NCBI GenBank assembly: GCA_951394045.1
Contig: OX595989.1
Span: forward strand, 434,001 to 498,000
Length of the DNA: 64,000 nucleotides
Origin: Nitzschia sp. DOCU1
Lineage: Eukaryota; Bacillariophyta; Bacillariophyceae; Bacillariales; Bacillariaceae
Reading direction: 5' to 3'
Shown here piece after piece: positions 17,538-28,249 of this stretch. The translations under genes were made by a program, and so were the position numbers. Every line of letters begins with the position of its first letter. Position 1 is the stretch's first letter. The notes under the pieces were generated by a model. That model saw nothing but the letters and a program-made list of their open reading frames with translations, did no database searches and was not told the DNA's origin.

Positions 17538-18882
17538 GCTGTCAAAGACTCAATCTTTGAGATAAACAGCACGTCCTCCATGTGCATTTCTACTGGTACG
17601 CTTCCCAGTGACGATGCCAATACAGCAGATATTCTTCCGGTCCCTTCCGCCGTGACGAAAACAGGAACCATTGGTATTTCGGGTCGCATGTGCCGTAGCC
17701 TTCGGCGTCTCATGACGTCCTGGATTTTGTTCACCCAAGATACGGATTCAGGACGAATCCAGGTGGTGCCACAAGACTTTTCAATGGACGAACTGTTATC
17801 CTCAGTGGGCCCAGAAATGAAAGAGGTTGGACAAGTGCTGCATGAGCTCGAGTTAGGAGGGTCCGAACTTGTCTCCATCAATGGAACACCGTGCCAAGGG
17901 GTCCCATTAGATCAAGTGCAAGAATGGCTGATATACATTGAAGGAGATTTTACTATGGTTTTTTCCAAAGCCGATGGCGAAGAATGGACGAAACGAGTTG
18001 TTATTCTCAAGCCTCTGGAGGCGCGTGATCAAGTATTGGAAGGAGCAGGAATTTCGAATTTCTGGGCTTACCTAACTTGCACATTGGAGCCGATTGAACC
18101 CGAGACCCAAAACAAAGAGACTCCCGCGAAGAATGGTGATGATGTAGGTTCCACATCTTCCTCAGAAAGTTCCGAGAAGTTTACGGTGGGAAAGGAGCTG
18201 TGCTTGGGGCCCATTCCTCCCACTCACCCTCAGTGGATGCAGCAAACACCACTAGACGAGGGCGATCGGATATTGGATGTGAATAACAAGACTTTTATTC
18301 GTCAACTCGATCCCGAAGACGCACAATTGACCATTTCTACTCTATTTCATTGTTCCCCGGCCTACTTATCGCTGCTGGTTCGAACACCGCCCAGCAAACG
18401 AGGACCGAAGGGCGCAGCATGGAGGAACCATTTACGCAAAGGAGTCGTGGCAGTGAGCGGTGGTGCGTTGCTTGGAGCTGGTAAGTATTTTCTTTTGAAT
18501 GGAGTCTCGTGCCGGTCATGCTGACGACTGACTCACTATTATACTGCGTTCGTCTCCATCGCCCACAGGAGCCGTTTTGATGGTTACACCGCTCCACCCT
18601 CTAGGTCATGCCATGGCGATTGGGGGGATAGGAGTTCTAGGAACGGAATTCAAGCAACCACGGGAAGCTGCGAAGCGGGCGACCACGGGAATATCAAACT
18701 TGGCCAGCAACGTTCGACAATCCTGGCGTCAATCCCGCGAGAAAAGGTTGGCCTCCAGAGCTTCCACGACTGGGGCTTCGTCCTTTGGATCCGATGAAGG
18801 AGACTCATCATCCCTCACATTCGCCAGTGCACCTGCTGTGCTAGGAGAAGAACTTCACGAACGCGTCGAGGCACAATGCTAA
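17538..18882 (+). CDS. Tandem-PDZ membrane protein with PGPGW-like hairpin
   Basis: The coding frame is 17538-18480 joined to 18569-18882; the 88-bp intron has GTAAGT and CCCACAG ends and splices in phase 1. The 5' end is unclear: ATTGCAG just before 17538 looks like a splice acceptor, so an upstream exon is likely. Two PDZ-like repeats are visible (VGQVLHELELGGSELVSINGT, and later LDEGDRILDVNNKTFIRQLD). Beyond them a hydrophobic hairpin spans the intron (SGGALLGAGAVLMVTPLHPL, then GIGVLGTEF), resembling the PGPGW two-helix membrane family. The tail is basic, then Ser-rich. It is probably a membrane-anchored scaffold. Confidence 0.65.
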
Positions 18883-19125
18883 TGTTGTGTAGCAAGACGT
18901 GTTGTTGCGCTTACCGCTGTGTTAGCACATATCTCGAACACAATCCACCCTGCGGGAAATAGTAGTAGCTCAAGCAAACCATTGATTACTACAGCCAGTA
19001 CAGCCAGCAATGCTCTAGGTGACACGCATCGTCGTTCCGGCGAACGAAGAGATCGATCCTCTTTGATCGTGCGTCCCCGAACCGATCGCACTGGGAGGTT
19101 GCTGCTGGGTAGGTGCTGGTGGGGA

Positions 19126-19441
19126 ATCGAGTTCAAGCAGCGAAAGAGTATGCACTATCCAGTTATCATCAAAGTATGTAGCTCAACTTGCAAGCCATTG
19201 AACATGACTACAATCGACAAGCATCGTCGTCCTGATACGATATCTAGCATTAGTATTAGTGAGTCCTCGATGCTGCTTTAACGATGCGTAGCATCCCAGT
19301 TAGTAGATCGAGTTCCAGCAGCGAAAAGAGTACGCACTATCCAGTTAGTACAGTAGTAGTTCAACTAGCAAGCCGTTGAATATCTTACTACTGCAACCAA
19401 CAATCATCATCCTGATACGGTATTAGCATTAGTAGTACTAC
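19126..19441 (+). repeat. Two-copy direct repeat downstream of the PDZ gene
   Basis: About 135 bp starting ATCGAGTTC-x-AGCAGCGAAA occurs at 19126-19262 and again at 19307-19441, about 80% alike by eye. No coding potential was seen. The rest of 18883-19527 holds nothing recognisable. Confidence 0.6.
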
Positions 19442-19527
19442 AGTTCTGTTTGGTTTCCTTGTCATGGCTGGGTATAGTAGTCGTAGTAATAGCCGCCCCC
19501 ACTTCGGTTCACCATCCCTCCATCATT

Positions 19528-21147
19528 TTACAATGAACCGCTATCATCATCATTCAAATGATGAATACCTGCGGCTGCTCCCTTGAGTGAAAAGCTTCGT
19601 AGTTTCTGACCCCCCGCCTTGGTGGGTGAGGTGGGTGGTGACATTTGCAATGTTCCCGATGCCACGACAGATTGTTTTTGTTGTCGCAATAGACGCTTGC
19701 TATACTTGTTTTTGAATTTCTTCATGGCCCGCGCCGCCGCTTTCAAAAAGGGACATGAACGTTCTTCTGAAAAATAAATCGTGGGCATGTTACCCTTGTT
19801 GTGGTTTTGATGTTGATGATAATGCTGGGCGGCATGTGTCGTACGCACCAGACGTTCCACCTTGTACAACGTCAATAGTAAAAACATGCATTGAAAGATT
19901 CCTACAATGCCCATGGGTGTTCGAGATGTCCGTTCCGATAATTCTTCTTGTACCTGCAAATCTCGGGAAGGGTCCATCATGTAGAAAATGACCATGAGTC
20001 CAAAGGCTGCCATGGCCGAGCGTTGTAGGATGCGCATACGCTTGGCTTGACGATCTTTGCGTCTCAGGGCTCGTTTGGAGACGCCACTGCAAATACTAGA
20101 ACTGACTGAAAAACTAGCATCAAAGGATTTGCTCCAACTCGAGTACGAATCATCCAAGGATTCTTGAGTGGTGGAAAAGTCTTCCAAGATACTTTGATTT
20201 TCGGAAGAAATACTTGGAGATCGCACAATGAGAGAAATGGATTTGGATTTTTGCAATTGTCCGCCTGGAATGGCAGCGTTGGCAGCCGCCGCTTCAGCTG
20301 CCGCATGTTCCATAGCCATGTGCATGAGACGTTCGGCTTCTTGCTTGTCCATATGATGGTGGTGATCATCTTCTTCCAGCGACTCATCGTGCTTCTCCAA
20401 GACATGAACTTGTTCCGAAGACTTGACCTTGGACGATGTACGGCGACTGCGATGAGAACTTTTGCGCTTGCTGCGATGCTTTGGCGCTAGTGGATCGGCG
20501 CGTTTGAGCAATTTGACAATTTTCGGATTCGCCAAGATTTGCTTGGACAGTGAAGCGACATCGTGTCCCGTGTATCCCGTGGGAATTGCCACCAAGATTT
20601 CTCCCAGCGAAATATTGGCAGATTCCATGCCAGGCCGAGTGGAGGTCGCCAGTAGCTCCAAATCGAGCAATTCTTCTTGTGTTTTCGGGCGGCAGAGTCC
20701 CACATAAGTTTGTTTGCCCAGAGCGGGTTCGGTCGCATTCGAGGGAATCAATTGCAAAATATCTCCAATCGTGGTGTCCTTGGAAGGAGAATACAGCAAT
20801 TGAATCAGTTCAAAAATCTTGGATTGCGGTTGCAGGAGCAACAAGAAAATCTTGTAAGCGCTCGCGTCCAGATTCGACAGGGAAGGCTTTTTGGAGGTTG
20901 TGGGAGACAGCAAGCGCTTGTCCGAGTCGGTCTTTTGCAAGGCCAGAGAATGAGCCGCTCGTAATTTATCGGCACTGGATCTTGCGGAATTCGATCGATA
21001 CGAAGATCCAGGAGACGTCGGAGCTGCCATGATGTTGCGGGGAATGTCCTCTCGAGATTTCGTGGGAGTGACGACGCGAGGCGCGGGAGGGGAAGCATCA
21101 ATGCTCTTGCCAGTAAAGCGTTTGTGACTATAATCGCGGGCTGACAT
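19528..21147 (-). CDS. Hypothetical Ser-rich protein with two membrane segments
   Basis: The 539-residue protein starts at an ATG (MSARDYSHKRF). The N-terminus is disordered and Ser/Pro-rich. A folded region at about residues 90-215 contains LLLLQPQSKIFELIQLLYS and ISLGEILVAIPTGYTG. A basic stretch (KHRSKRKSSHRSRRTSSK) and an Ala-rich helix follow. Two hydrophobic segments near residues 375-425 (AAFGLMVIFYMM and IVGIFQCMFLLLTLYKV) would span a membrane, followed by a basic cytosolic-type tail. The family is not recognised; it may be a heterokont-specific membrane protein. Confidence 0.6.
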   Translation of the reverse strand: MSARDYSHKRFTGKSIDASPPAPRVVTPTKSREDIPRNIMAAPTSPGSSYRSNSARSSADKLRAAHSLALQKTDSDKRLLSPTTSKKPSLSNLDASAYKIFLLLLQPQSKIFELIQLLYSPSKDTTIGDILQLIPSNATEPALGKQTYVGLCRPKTQEELLDLELLATSTRPGMESANISLGEILVAIPTGYTGHDVASLSKQILANPKIVKLLKRADPLAPKHRSKRKSSHRSRRTSSKVKSSEQVHVLEKHDESLEEDDHHHHMDKQEAERLMHMAMEHAAAEAAAANAAIPGGQLQKSKSISLIVRSPSISSENQSILEDFSTTQESLDDSYSSWSKSFDASFSVSSSICSGVSKRALRRKDRQAKRMRILQRSAMAAFGLMVIFYMMDPSRDLQVQEELSERTSRTPMGIVGIFQCMFLLLTLYKVERLVRTTHAAQHYHQHQNHNKGNMPTIYFSEERSCPFLKAAARAMKKFKNKYSKRLLRQQKQSVVASGTLQMSPPTSPTKAGGQKLRSFSLKGAAAGIHHLNDDDSGSL

Positions 21148-21689
21148 GATGATGAAGTGATGATTGTAAAGGATAATAGCAAAGGAGTATGGTTATGGAG
21201 CGTTGTTTGTTGTGGTGCTTATGGTACTTCCATTTCGTTCCACACATGCACCACCAAAAGAAAAATGGGCGGGCACGCAGTCCGAACAACAACGCGAGGC
21301 AAACAACGCAACGACTTTTGTTCTTGAAAATCCAAAAGTGACGCGAGCCCTCAACAAAAAAGACCGACTTGGGCGGGCGGGCGCGATTTTCCTTAAATAA
21401 TGCCTGCCGTTGATCAATCACATTTCTACATTTACGTAGAATTACATAACAGTGACGGTATTTCCCTCCTGCTTCCACCGTCGTGCTTCCGTTTTGGGTC
21501 ACTCTTGGATGAGTCATGAAAGGCCGGGATCGGTGTCAATAATGCCAAGGGCGCGCGTCAATGATGGGATAGAATGCGAGAAAATGGATCTTTGCCGCCG
21601 CCGCCAAGAAGACAATCTTCTCCATTTGCTTTGCTTCCTTCAATGTTTCCATCATTAGCGATCATCACCAGGTATCACACAAACACACC

Positions 21690-22250
21690 ATGACTTCATC
21701 ATCCATCAAACCCAATAAACTCTTGTCCATTGTCAATCGCATTAATAATGCGGGTCTTCCCGATCGTCTTACACAAGCCGCATTGACTCTGGCGTTTAAT
21801 ACCCAAATCAAATATGCTGGCACTACGGGCATTCGAATTCATCAATGGCAAGGCTCTTCATCCGACGAAGATAATCAAGCCATTGTATCGCTCAAGAATC
21901 GAAAACATATTCAAAATCATATTGGTGGAATTCATGCGACAGCCATGGCGACTTTGGCGGAATCTACCACGGGCATGTTGTTTGGGCTCTATGTGCCGGA
22001 TACCCACTTGCCCTTGTTGAAAAGTATGAATATTCAATTTGTTGCACGAGCGTCGGGAGATTTACAGGCAGTAGCGACGTTATCCAAAGAACAACAAACA
22101 TTGATTCAAACAACCGATCGAGGGTCACTCGTAGTGCCTGTCAAAGTGACGGATCAAGACGGAAAGGAACCCATCCAGTGTGAAATGGAATGGGCGTGGA
22201 CGACCAAAAAGAAAAAGGCAACCGAAGAACCTATGCAATCAAAGTTGTAG
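21690..22250 (+). CDS. DUF4442 hotdog-fold protein (thioesterase-like)
   Basis: The 186-residue protein matches the DUF4442 branch of the hotdog superfamily: helix 1 with LLSIVNRINNAGLPD, then NHIGGIHATAMATLAESTTG, the usual hotdog N-x-x-G-x-x-H-x-x-A centre. A strand run (LLKSMNIQFVARASGDLQAVATL) and a final strand with CEMEWAW follow. Hotdog proteins of this size usually act on acyl-CoA or acyl carriers; the substrate is unknown. The length fits the family. No clear organelle pre-sequence, so cytosolic or mitochondrial. Confidence 0.7.
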   Translation: MTSSSIKPNKLLSIVNRINNAGLPDRLTQAALTLAFNTQIKYAGTTGIRIHQWQGSSSDEDNQAIVSLKNRKHIQNHIGGIHATAMATLAESTTGMLFGLYVPDTHLPLLKSMNIQFVARASGDLQAVATLSKEQQTLIQTTDRGSLVVPVKVTDQDGKEPIQCEMEWAWTTKKKKATEEPMQSKL

Positions 22251-23606
22251 GCATACAGTCGAGTCGAGTCGAGTCGATAAAAACAATGGTTGCTACTACT
22301 ACCAACATCATCGTGAGGTCATTCAGTTCCAGCCGTGGTGGTACCACTCTTTGTGGTGCTCTAATAGATATACTCGACGCATGTACCTGCTTACAACACA
22401 ACATCATCCAAGAAGCTTTCCTATTCATCGCAATGGCGGCGTGCAGAAAGGACCACTAGCGTCTTGCAGAGTGGAGCTATTATTGCCGCGAAACTTTATA
22501 GAAATTGTTGCAGTCACAGACTATGCTTCTCTCCGGTAGTAGGTAGTATATTCGTTGGCGCCAGCGTCACGACAACTTTAGATACTACTACTACTGCTGA
22601 ATATGGCACAAATATCTAAGAGTGGTCCTTGTAACAAGGATCATGGCCGTACTGCGTGCGTAGTGCTCGGAAAGAGACAGTAGTAGCATGCTTTTCTCCA
22701 ACGCAACACACATGCTAACTTGTGCAATGGACAGTGCCCGTGCGAGCAAGGTTGCCTTCTACTACTGCTACCACCACTACAATGGCTGGGGTACGAGACT
22801 GCTGCATCAAGGACGAACCATACTATAAGAACCAACTACGACCGCGACTCTCACTCTCTATTTACTACGACCGTTAATAGCCATTCGTAGTAGAGGCTAC
22901 TCTACCTACACTGAAACTAGACTGCCGAGTCAAGGACGAAATTAAAGAATCGGCTACGACCACGACTATCTCTGGTCGTGAAGCCGGGAAAAGTAGCCAC
23001 ATGGAGTGCTTGGATACTCTAACTAGTACTAGTCCTACTTAGTAGAAAAGGCCGGTTTCTTCGTCGTTGGCACGATCGCTAGAATGCAACTCCACCAACT
23101 CGGAACCCCATAGCAATCGTGGTGGGATGACAATTTCTGAACAACAAAGGATTGACAATGACGCGATGAACCCAGGCCCAGGTTTAATGTGTTAGATGCT
23201 AGTTGCCGAATTTGTGGCCATTTCAAACGACTGCAATGGTAATGGAGCGCATGGCAGTGGAGGTTCGTGGTTTCCGCGCAGTCGCGCCACGATTTGTCGT
23301 CTCCAACTACTACGTACAAAATGTACCACCTTCTACGCTGATCCAAATTTTGGTGATCCAACGCCCCTGGGATGAGATTCGTTTTGCAAAACGGGAGGGC
23401 CAATGCATCCGATGGAATGTTCCCACTCACATCGCTGTCGCGTTGGAGGACAGCTTTGAAACTTTCACAATTTCAAACAAAGGAAACAATCGGCACAAAA
23501 GCACAAAAACACAAAAGCAAAGCATCCAACAAGCAAAGTTTCATCCCAGCAAGCAAACACAACGACACTTACCTTCGGTCCATTCGTCATCATTTCCAGC
23601 ATTCGA
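22251..23606. other. 1.35-kb intergenic region
   Basis: No supportable gene. Two related blocks (about 22787-22850 and 22915-22975) share AGACTGC, TCAAGGACGAA and CTACGACC-x-CGACT, an old tandem duplication. The A-rich stretch just upstream of 23607 is probably the 5' leader of the secreted-protein gene. Confidence 0.4.
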
Positions 23607-24929
23607 ATGACGTATCAAAAGTTCCTTCTTGCGGTCACCGCCGCATCCATGACGACGTGGTTCATGGCTCCGGTTCTTGCCAACGATCTGGCTTCTGCGT
23701 TGTCGCAAGGCCCTCTTCATCACCGCGAGCTTCTCCAGCCCGTGCAAATGATGAAGAAGACGAACGGTTTTGAACAGGATGTTGCTGGCCGAGACCTGGC
23801 AAACGCCTGCGATGTGTGTGGAGCCGGTTCGTGTGGTCGAACGACCCCACTTGGAGACTTTTTCGAAGCCACTGTGGAAGCATCCAATCCGTCGTCGACC
23901 TGGATTGTCTCGTGCTTGTATCCCAATCGCGATGCACCCAACTGCTATTACTCGCCAGGTGGCGAGACCGTCATTCAGACCATTGCCCCCGGCAGTGACT
24001 TTAAGAGTACTGTTGCAGGATGCCAGGGAGAATGCTGCACCTGGCGGTATCCTCGCTACATGTGGGATGCTCTCCCCTATACTGACACGCGCTGCAACGG
24101 CAACTCGACGTGCATGGAAATGTCTCAAGTCTGCAACTTGCAGTCCAACACAAAGACCTTCTCATGTCCAGTCGGAACCGTGATGAGAATTGAAGGAGGC
24201 AGTGGAAGTACAACCTTGACGGTTGGAGCTGGGGCTCAGCTCGTGTCTGCCGTCGGCAGCTGCCGGCAGGTTTCCAACGGATTGGTTTGCCCTTCCTATG
24301 GCCTGCAATCCGGCTATCCTGTGTCTGCCATTGTTGCCGCAGACGATTGCAACTGTATCCTGTGTGACGAATTCAACCGCGTCTTGGAAGGAGACTGTGC
24401 TTCTTCTATTCTTTCTTCTATTCCCAGTGAAGGTGTGTGTGCCCCTACTACCTCTTCGAGCATTGCCTGTGCTGTGCCTGATGATGGCAACCGCGAAGGC
24501 GATGGTACCACGACAACTGGTGGGGGCACCACGGTAACACAGACGGGTACTGGTAGCACTGGTGGTGGTACTGTCGCCACTACCGGCGGCGAGAAGGGTC
24601 AAATTGTGGCCTATTATACACGCGCCGCTAACGCATTGGATTCTCTACAATCGGGTCTCTCGACCCTGTCGTTAGACGCCAAGAAGGATCTCGTGTCCAC
24701 CTTTGCCATCAACTGGGAAGATTTGAACATTGCTATCATGACAGCAACAGACTATAAGCCAGAGGACGCTTCTTATCTTTTGAGCTTGGTGGCCGGTGTG
24801 AAATCGCAGTTTGAACTCATCAGGTGCGGCGTCGTCAGTGCCTGTATCGATGGATCGGCACTGGTTCGACTGTTTGTGACCACCAAATCTTTGCTATCAC
24901 AGATCAAGGGCATCTTCGACGAGGAGTAA
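23607..24929 (+). CDS. Secreted cysteine-rich protein
   Basis: The 440-residue protein has an N-terminal signal peptide (KFLLAVTAASMTTWFMAPVLA|ND). The extracellular part holds about two dozen Cys in pairs and clusters (ACDVCGAGSCG, CQGECCTWRYP, CNCILCDEF), suggesting disulphide-rich modules at about residues 70-290. A Gly/Thr linker follows, then a helical C-terminal domain with two Cys near residues 405-410. There is no membrane anchor. It is likely a secreted or cell-wall protein of a diatom-type family; no enzyme motif was recognised. Confidence 0.65.
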   Translation: MTYQKFLLAVTAASMTTWFMAPVLANDLASALSQGPLHHRELLQPVQMMKKTNGFEQDVAGRDLANACDVCGAGSCGRTTPLGDFFEATVEASNPSSTWIVSCLYPNRDAPNCYYSPGGETVIQTIAPGSDFKSTVAGCQGECCTWRYPRYMWDALPYTDTRCNGNSTCMEMSQVCNLQSNTKTFSCPVGTVMRIEGGSGSTTLTVGAGAQLVSAVGSCRQVSNGLVCPSYGLQSGYPVSAIVAADDCNCILCDEFNRVLEGDCASSILSSIPSEGVCAPTTSSSIACAVPDDGNREGDGTTTTGGGTTVTQTGTGSTGGGTVATTGGEKGQIVAYYTRAANALDSLQSGLSTLSLDAKKDLVSTFAINWEDLNIAIMTATDYKPEDASYLLSLVAGVKSQFELIRCGVVSACIDGSALVRLFVTTKSLLSQIKGIFDEE

Positions 24930-25376
24930 GCTCACCATTGCTACCGATTGGGAAAGTCTTTGACGAGGAGAGCCCGACTTCGTCTTTTTAATAATCATCG
25001 ACGCTGATTGTACAATTTCATAAAGCCAACAATGCATGCACCAGCATGTTGTCATAGTTTCAAACATGATAAGAATCTTGACTTATTCAATCCAAGGGCG
25101 TTTATGTCTAGCTTATAGTAGTAGTGCTTTTAGATGGAATGATTCTTCAAACTGCTGGTATGCATTGCAATGGATCTCGACGTTGCTTTTCGAATGGTGC
25201 CTCACACACCGCTGCAGCATTATAGCCTCAATCGTATGATACTACTAGTCGCTTATGATCAACTGCCGGTACATACTAGTAGCAGTCTTTGAAAAGTCAA
25301 GTGCTATTCAGCACCGAATGGATGAATGCATGCTCCAACGATATATTTAGCACTTGATCATTACGAGCTAGCTAGG
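24930..25376. other. Convergent intergenic region
   Basis: The 3' ends of two convergent genes meet here. AT-rich, no ORF or repeat worth naming. Confidence 0.4.
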
Positions 25377-26681
25377 CTAGCTAGTAGTCGCCACTTGTTG
25401 TAAACCTTTGCCAGTGTGCATCACATGTACCATTGCGGGTTGCGTGGAAGCTCCAAGAAGAGGACGGCTTGTAGTAGTAGTAGTAGTACCCGCGTCGTCC
25501 TTTTCTTCCACCGCCACGACTTTTCCAATGTGTTTGGTCAATTGAATACAAACATGTTGTTGTTGTTGTTGTAGTGGCAACAATGCTAGTTGCACGTCCG
25601 AATAGTGCTTGGCAGCAAGAGTCTGCTGCTGCTGCTGGTAGTGGTGTTTGGTAGATGGTGGTGGTGCTGTTACCACTACAATGACAGAGACATGATACAA
25701 TCGTGCCATGCGTTTCAATCGTTGCCACGCTCGTTCCCAAACATGGTCCTCCTCATCATGATGATGAACTAGTAGTTGATGCAAGGCATCGACAATAATG
25801 ACTGTATTTGTATTGGTTGGTGATTGTTGTAATAATAATTCATCTTCCAATAGACTCAATACCATGACAAGATCTGAAGTCGTTGCAATGGATTGAAAGT
25901 AGAGATTGGAAGGCACGAGACATGGACGTTGTTGTCGTTTGCGTTTTTTGGATAATGGTGGTGGTTGTTGTTGTTGTTGTTGCTCTGGCGTTGTTGTTGT
26001 TTCTAGTATGGATTGACAACGTCGTGCCAAGTCTCGCAAGGATCCATGTCCCACTGTACTCGCCAAGTATCGTACAGTCGTAGTTGTAGAAGAAGATGCC
26101 GCTTGTAGAGCACATTGCAATGCTAGTTGCGTCTTGCCAACTCCACAAGGTCCCACCAACGACAAGACGTGACCTGGTGGAATGCCTTTACTGCCGACAT
26201 TCCATTCAGACGGAAAAGCCACGAGTTCATCAACACAAGGACAACCCGTCGTCAAATTGCCGCAAGTTGAAAGTTGTTGAAATTGTTGCCATGCCGAAAT
26301 GGTGACTCCGGGAATGTCAAGGAGACCCTTGCTATTACTGTCAGTTGCAGTTACATTCCATTCTTCGTATTGTCGTTTGCGTTGTTTGCCTGTACAAGTC
26401 GTTTGTAATATTCCTAAAGCGACTTGAGATTGCAACTGTTGAATCATGGATTGTTCGCCAGACGTAGAAGCAAAGAGCGCTTGCCCCAAAGCCTGCGGTT
26501 GACGCGTCAACAAGGCCAGCGGTGTTTCGACTGGAACAGCAGCTTCCTTCAAGCGCTTTTGAATTGTAGGATGAAGAGGAACTGAATGAAACGTCGGCAT
26601 GGTGGACAATGACAACCGAGAGATTGTATAAAGAACCGTGTCATTGTCATTGCTGCTACCGTCTCGCTTCCGATATCTCAT
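25377..26681 (-). CDS. RAD51/RecA-family recombinase paralogue
   Basis: The frame is open from an ATG at 26681 (434 residues), but the ATG at 26600 (MPTFHSVPLHP) is a likelier start because the first 27 residues look like leader. The signature region reads LTTGCPCVDELV, then GIPPGHVLSLVGPCGVGKTQ (Walker A, near residue 177 of the long form). A hydrophobic Walker B-like strand reads TVIIVDALHQL and is followed by VSVIVVVTAP. This is the core of eukaryotic RAD51 paralogues (RAD51B/C/D, XRCC2/3), which assist homologous recombination. Poly-Gln and poly-Thr insertions are unusual. The exact paralogue cannot be fixed by eye. Confidence 0.7.
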   Translation of the reverse strand: MRYRKRDGSSNDNDTVLYTISRLSLSTMPTFHSVPLHPTIQKRLKEAAVPVETPLALLTRQPQALGQALFASTSGEQSMIQQLQSQVALGILQTTCTGKQRKRQYEEWNVTATDSNSKGLLDIPGVTISAWQQFQQLSTCGNLTTGCPCVDELVAFPSEWNVGSKGIPPGHVLSLVGPCGVGKTQLALQCALQAASSSTTTTVRYLASTVGHGSLRDLARRCQSILETTTTPEQQQQQQPPPLSKKRKRQQRPCLVPSNLYFQSIATTSDLVMVLSLLEDELLLQQSPTNTNTVIIVDALHQLLVHHHDEEDHVWERAWQRLKRMARLYHVSVIVVVTAPPPSTKHHYQQQQQTLAAKHYSDVQLALLPLQQQQQHVCIQLTKHIGKVVAVEEKDDAGTTTTTTSRPLLGASTQPAMVHVMHTGKGLQQVATTS

Positions 26682-26758
26682 TGTCTAGAAGGCGAGTGAT
26701 GAGTCGAATGGATCGGCATGTTTCCACCGCGCACGCGAAGGATAGCGCACGAGCATCG

Positions 26759-26766
26759 TGACGTCA
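26759..26766. promoter_or_regulatory. CRE palindrome in a divergent promoter
   Basis: TGACGTCA lies in the 386-bp region between the RAD51-like gene (minus) and the TruA-like gene (plus). The motif binds bZIP factors; in diatoms TGACGT elements mediate CO2/cAMP responses. Function here is inferred. Confidence 0.35.
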
Positions 26767-27067
26767 CTCGTGTCTTCGGAGGGAAATTTCGCTCTCATTC
26801 AACGGACGGACTTTGGGCGCCACGTGGCGTCGTCTACTAGCAAAACGTTTTGGCCCATCACATCTCGTTGCTGGATGATGGCTCAATCGATCGACCATGT
26901 TGTGTGGTTGGAGCCTTCTTGTCCATGAAAGACTGCCTAAAACTACCGTGTATTAGTTTCAACAAGAAAACTGTGGTGAATATGTAATTGTGGCGGAATA
27001 ACAAAGAAGAAGAAGAAGAAGAAGAAGAAGAAGAACATCATCTCAAGAAGCACAAAAGAGACGACAA

Positions 27068-28249
27068 ATGTCGTCGTCGTCGTCGATCCGAGTACGACTG
27101 CTGCTTCCACTCGTCGTTCTACTAAACGTGCTCTCGTCATCATCGTCATTGTCATTATTCTTGACACCCAACAACTTCAACTTGGAACGCCATTGGCAGT
27201 CTTCTGTCACTACTTTTGGTGGGCTGGTATCCTCTGCTTTGCATGCTAGTACAAACAACGACGATCCTGAAGTTTTGGACGACGAGGAAGACGAAGAATC
27301 CATAGCATTGCCACAAGATCCCAGCAGTCAATTGAAGAGATATCGTTGTAGAGTTGCCTATGATGGAACGGCCTTTTTGGGATTTCAAATTCAGCCATCT
27401 GGCAAACGCACGGTTCAAGGTGTATTGGAAGACGTCTTGGAACGACGATTTCAACGCCACATTCGCGTCGTGGGGGCCAGTCGGACCGATACAGGAGTAC
27501 ATGCTAGGGGACAAGCGATTCATTTTGATTTGACTCGTCAAGAACATGAATCCATACTACAACAACAACAACAACATGCACGGGGTGGAGAAAGCAACAG
27601 TAACAAACAATCATCATTGCTAGAAACGTCCATGAATCGAATGTTGCCAATGGATGTTCGCATTTGGAATGTGGGACCTGCACCGCCTCCGACGAGTGAA
27701 ATCATCAATGGCACACCGAAAATATTGGTATGGAATGTGATGCGAAAATGCAGTGGCAAACTGTACTGTTATCGATTGTGTCTCGGGGACGCCATGGATC
27801 CTATCGAACGCCACACTCGTTGGCAACTCGACAGTGGTTGGATCAAGACTCTAGTAGTGACAAGACTCTCGGAAATCTTGCAGTCTTATCAAGGAACCCA
27901 TGATTTTGTATGTTTTGCAGGAGCCTTGGAAGCCAATGCTCGGAAAACAGGAAAAACCATGCTTAGCACCGTTCGAACCGTTCAAAGTTGTCAATTGATT
28001 TGTGAAGATTTGGAGCGTGGCTATTACAAAATCGATATCTATTTGGAAGGAGCACTCTACAAAATGGTACGAAACATGGTTGGTACGGCTGTCGATGTGG
28101 CTCGTGGTGCTTTGGACCGAGCGACGTTTGATCAGCTTTTACAGGAACCGGGGCAGCGTGAGCTATCAAGAGATGACAATCGCTGTAAGCCAGCTCCGCC
28201 ACAAGGATTGACATTGGAACGAGTCTTTTATCCGAATGACGACTTTTGA
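27068..28249 (+). CDS. tRNA pseudouridine synthase, TruA family, organelle-type leader
   Basis: The 393-residue protein has a hydrophobic N-terminal leader (RVRLLLPLVVLLNVLS, then SLSLFLTPN) consistent with a signal peptide and perhaps plastid targeting. The TruA core starts near residue 90 with YRCRVAYDGTAFLGFQ and has the catalytic Asp in ASRTDTGVHARG (D141). It ends with LYKMVRNMVGTAVDVARG, the conserved C-terminal motif. TruA enzymes make pseudouridine at tRNA positions 38-40. A (GAA)n run at 27006-27035 precedes the gene in the probable 5' leader. The fold is secure; the compartment is inferred. Confidence 0.88.
   Translation: MSSSSSIRVRLLLPLVVLLNVLSSSSSLSLFLTPNNFNLERHWQSSVTTFGGLVSSALHASTNNDDPEVLDDEEDEESIALPQDPSSQLKRYRCRVAYDGTAFLGFQIQPSGKRTVQGVLEDVLERRFQRHIRVVGASRTDTGVHARGQAIHFDLTRQEHESILQQQQQHARGGESNSNKQSSLLETSMNRMLPMDVRIWNVGPAPPPTSEIINGTPKILVWNVMRKCSGKLYCYRLCLGDAMDPIERHTRWQLDSGWIKTLVVTRLSEILQSYQGTHDFVCFAGALEANARKTGKTMLSTVRTVQSCQLICEDLERGYYKIDIYLEGALYKMVRNMVGTAVDVARGALDRATFDQLLQEPGQRELSRDDNRCKPAPPQGLTLERVFYPNDDF

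Noticed and set aside
27006..27035. (GAA)n run as part of a coding region (poly-Glu or poly-Phe).
   Set aside because: It lies upstream of the TruA-type ATG with no frame joining it to the gene; treated as a microsatellite in the leader.
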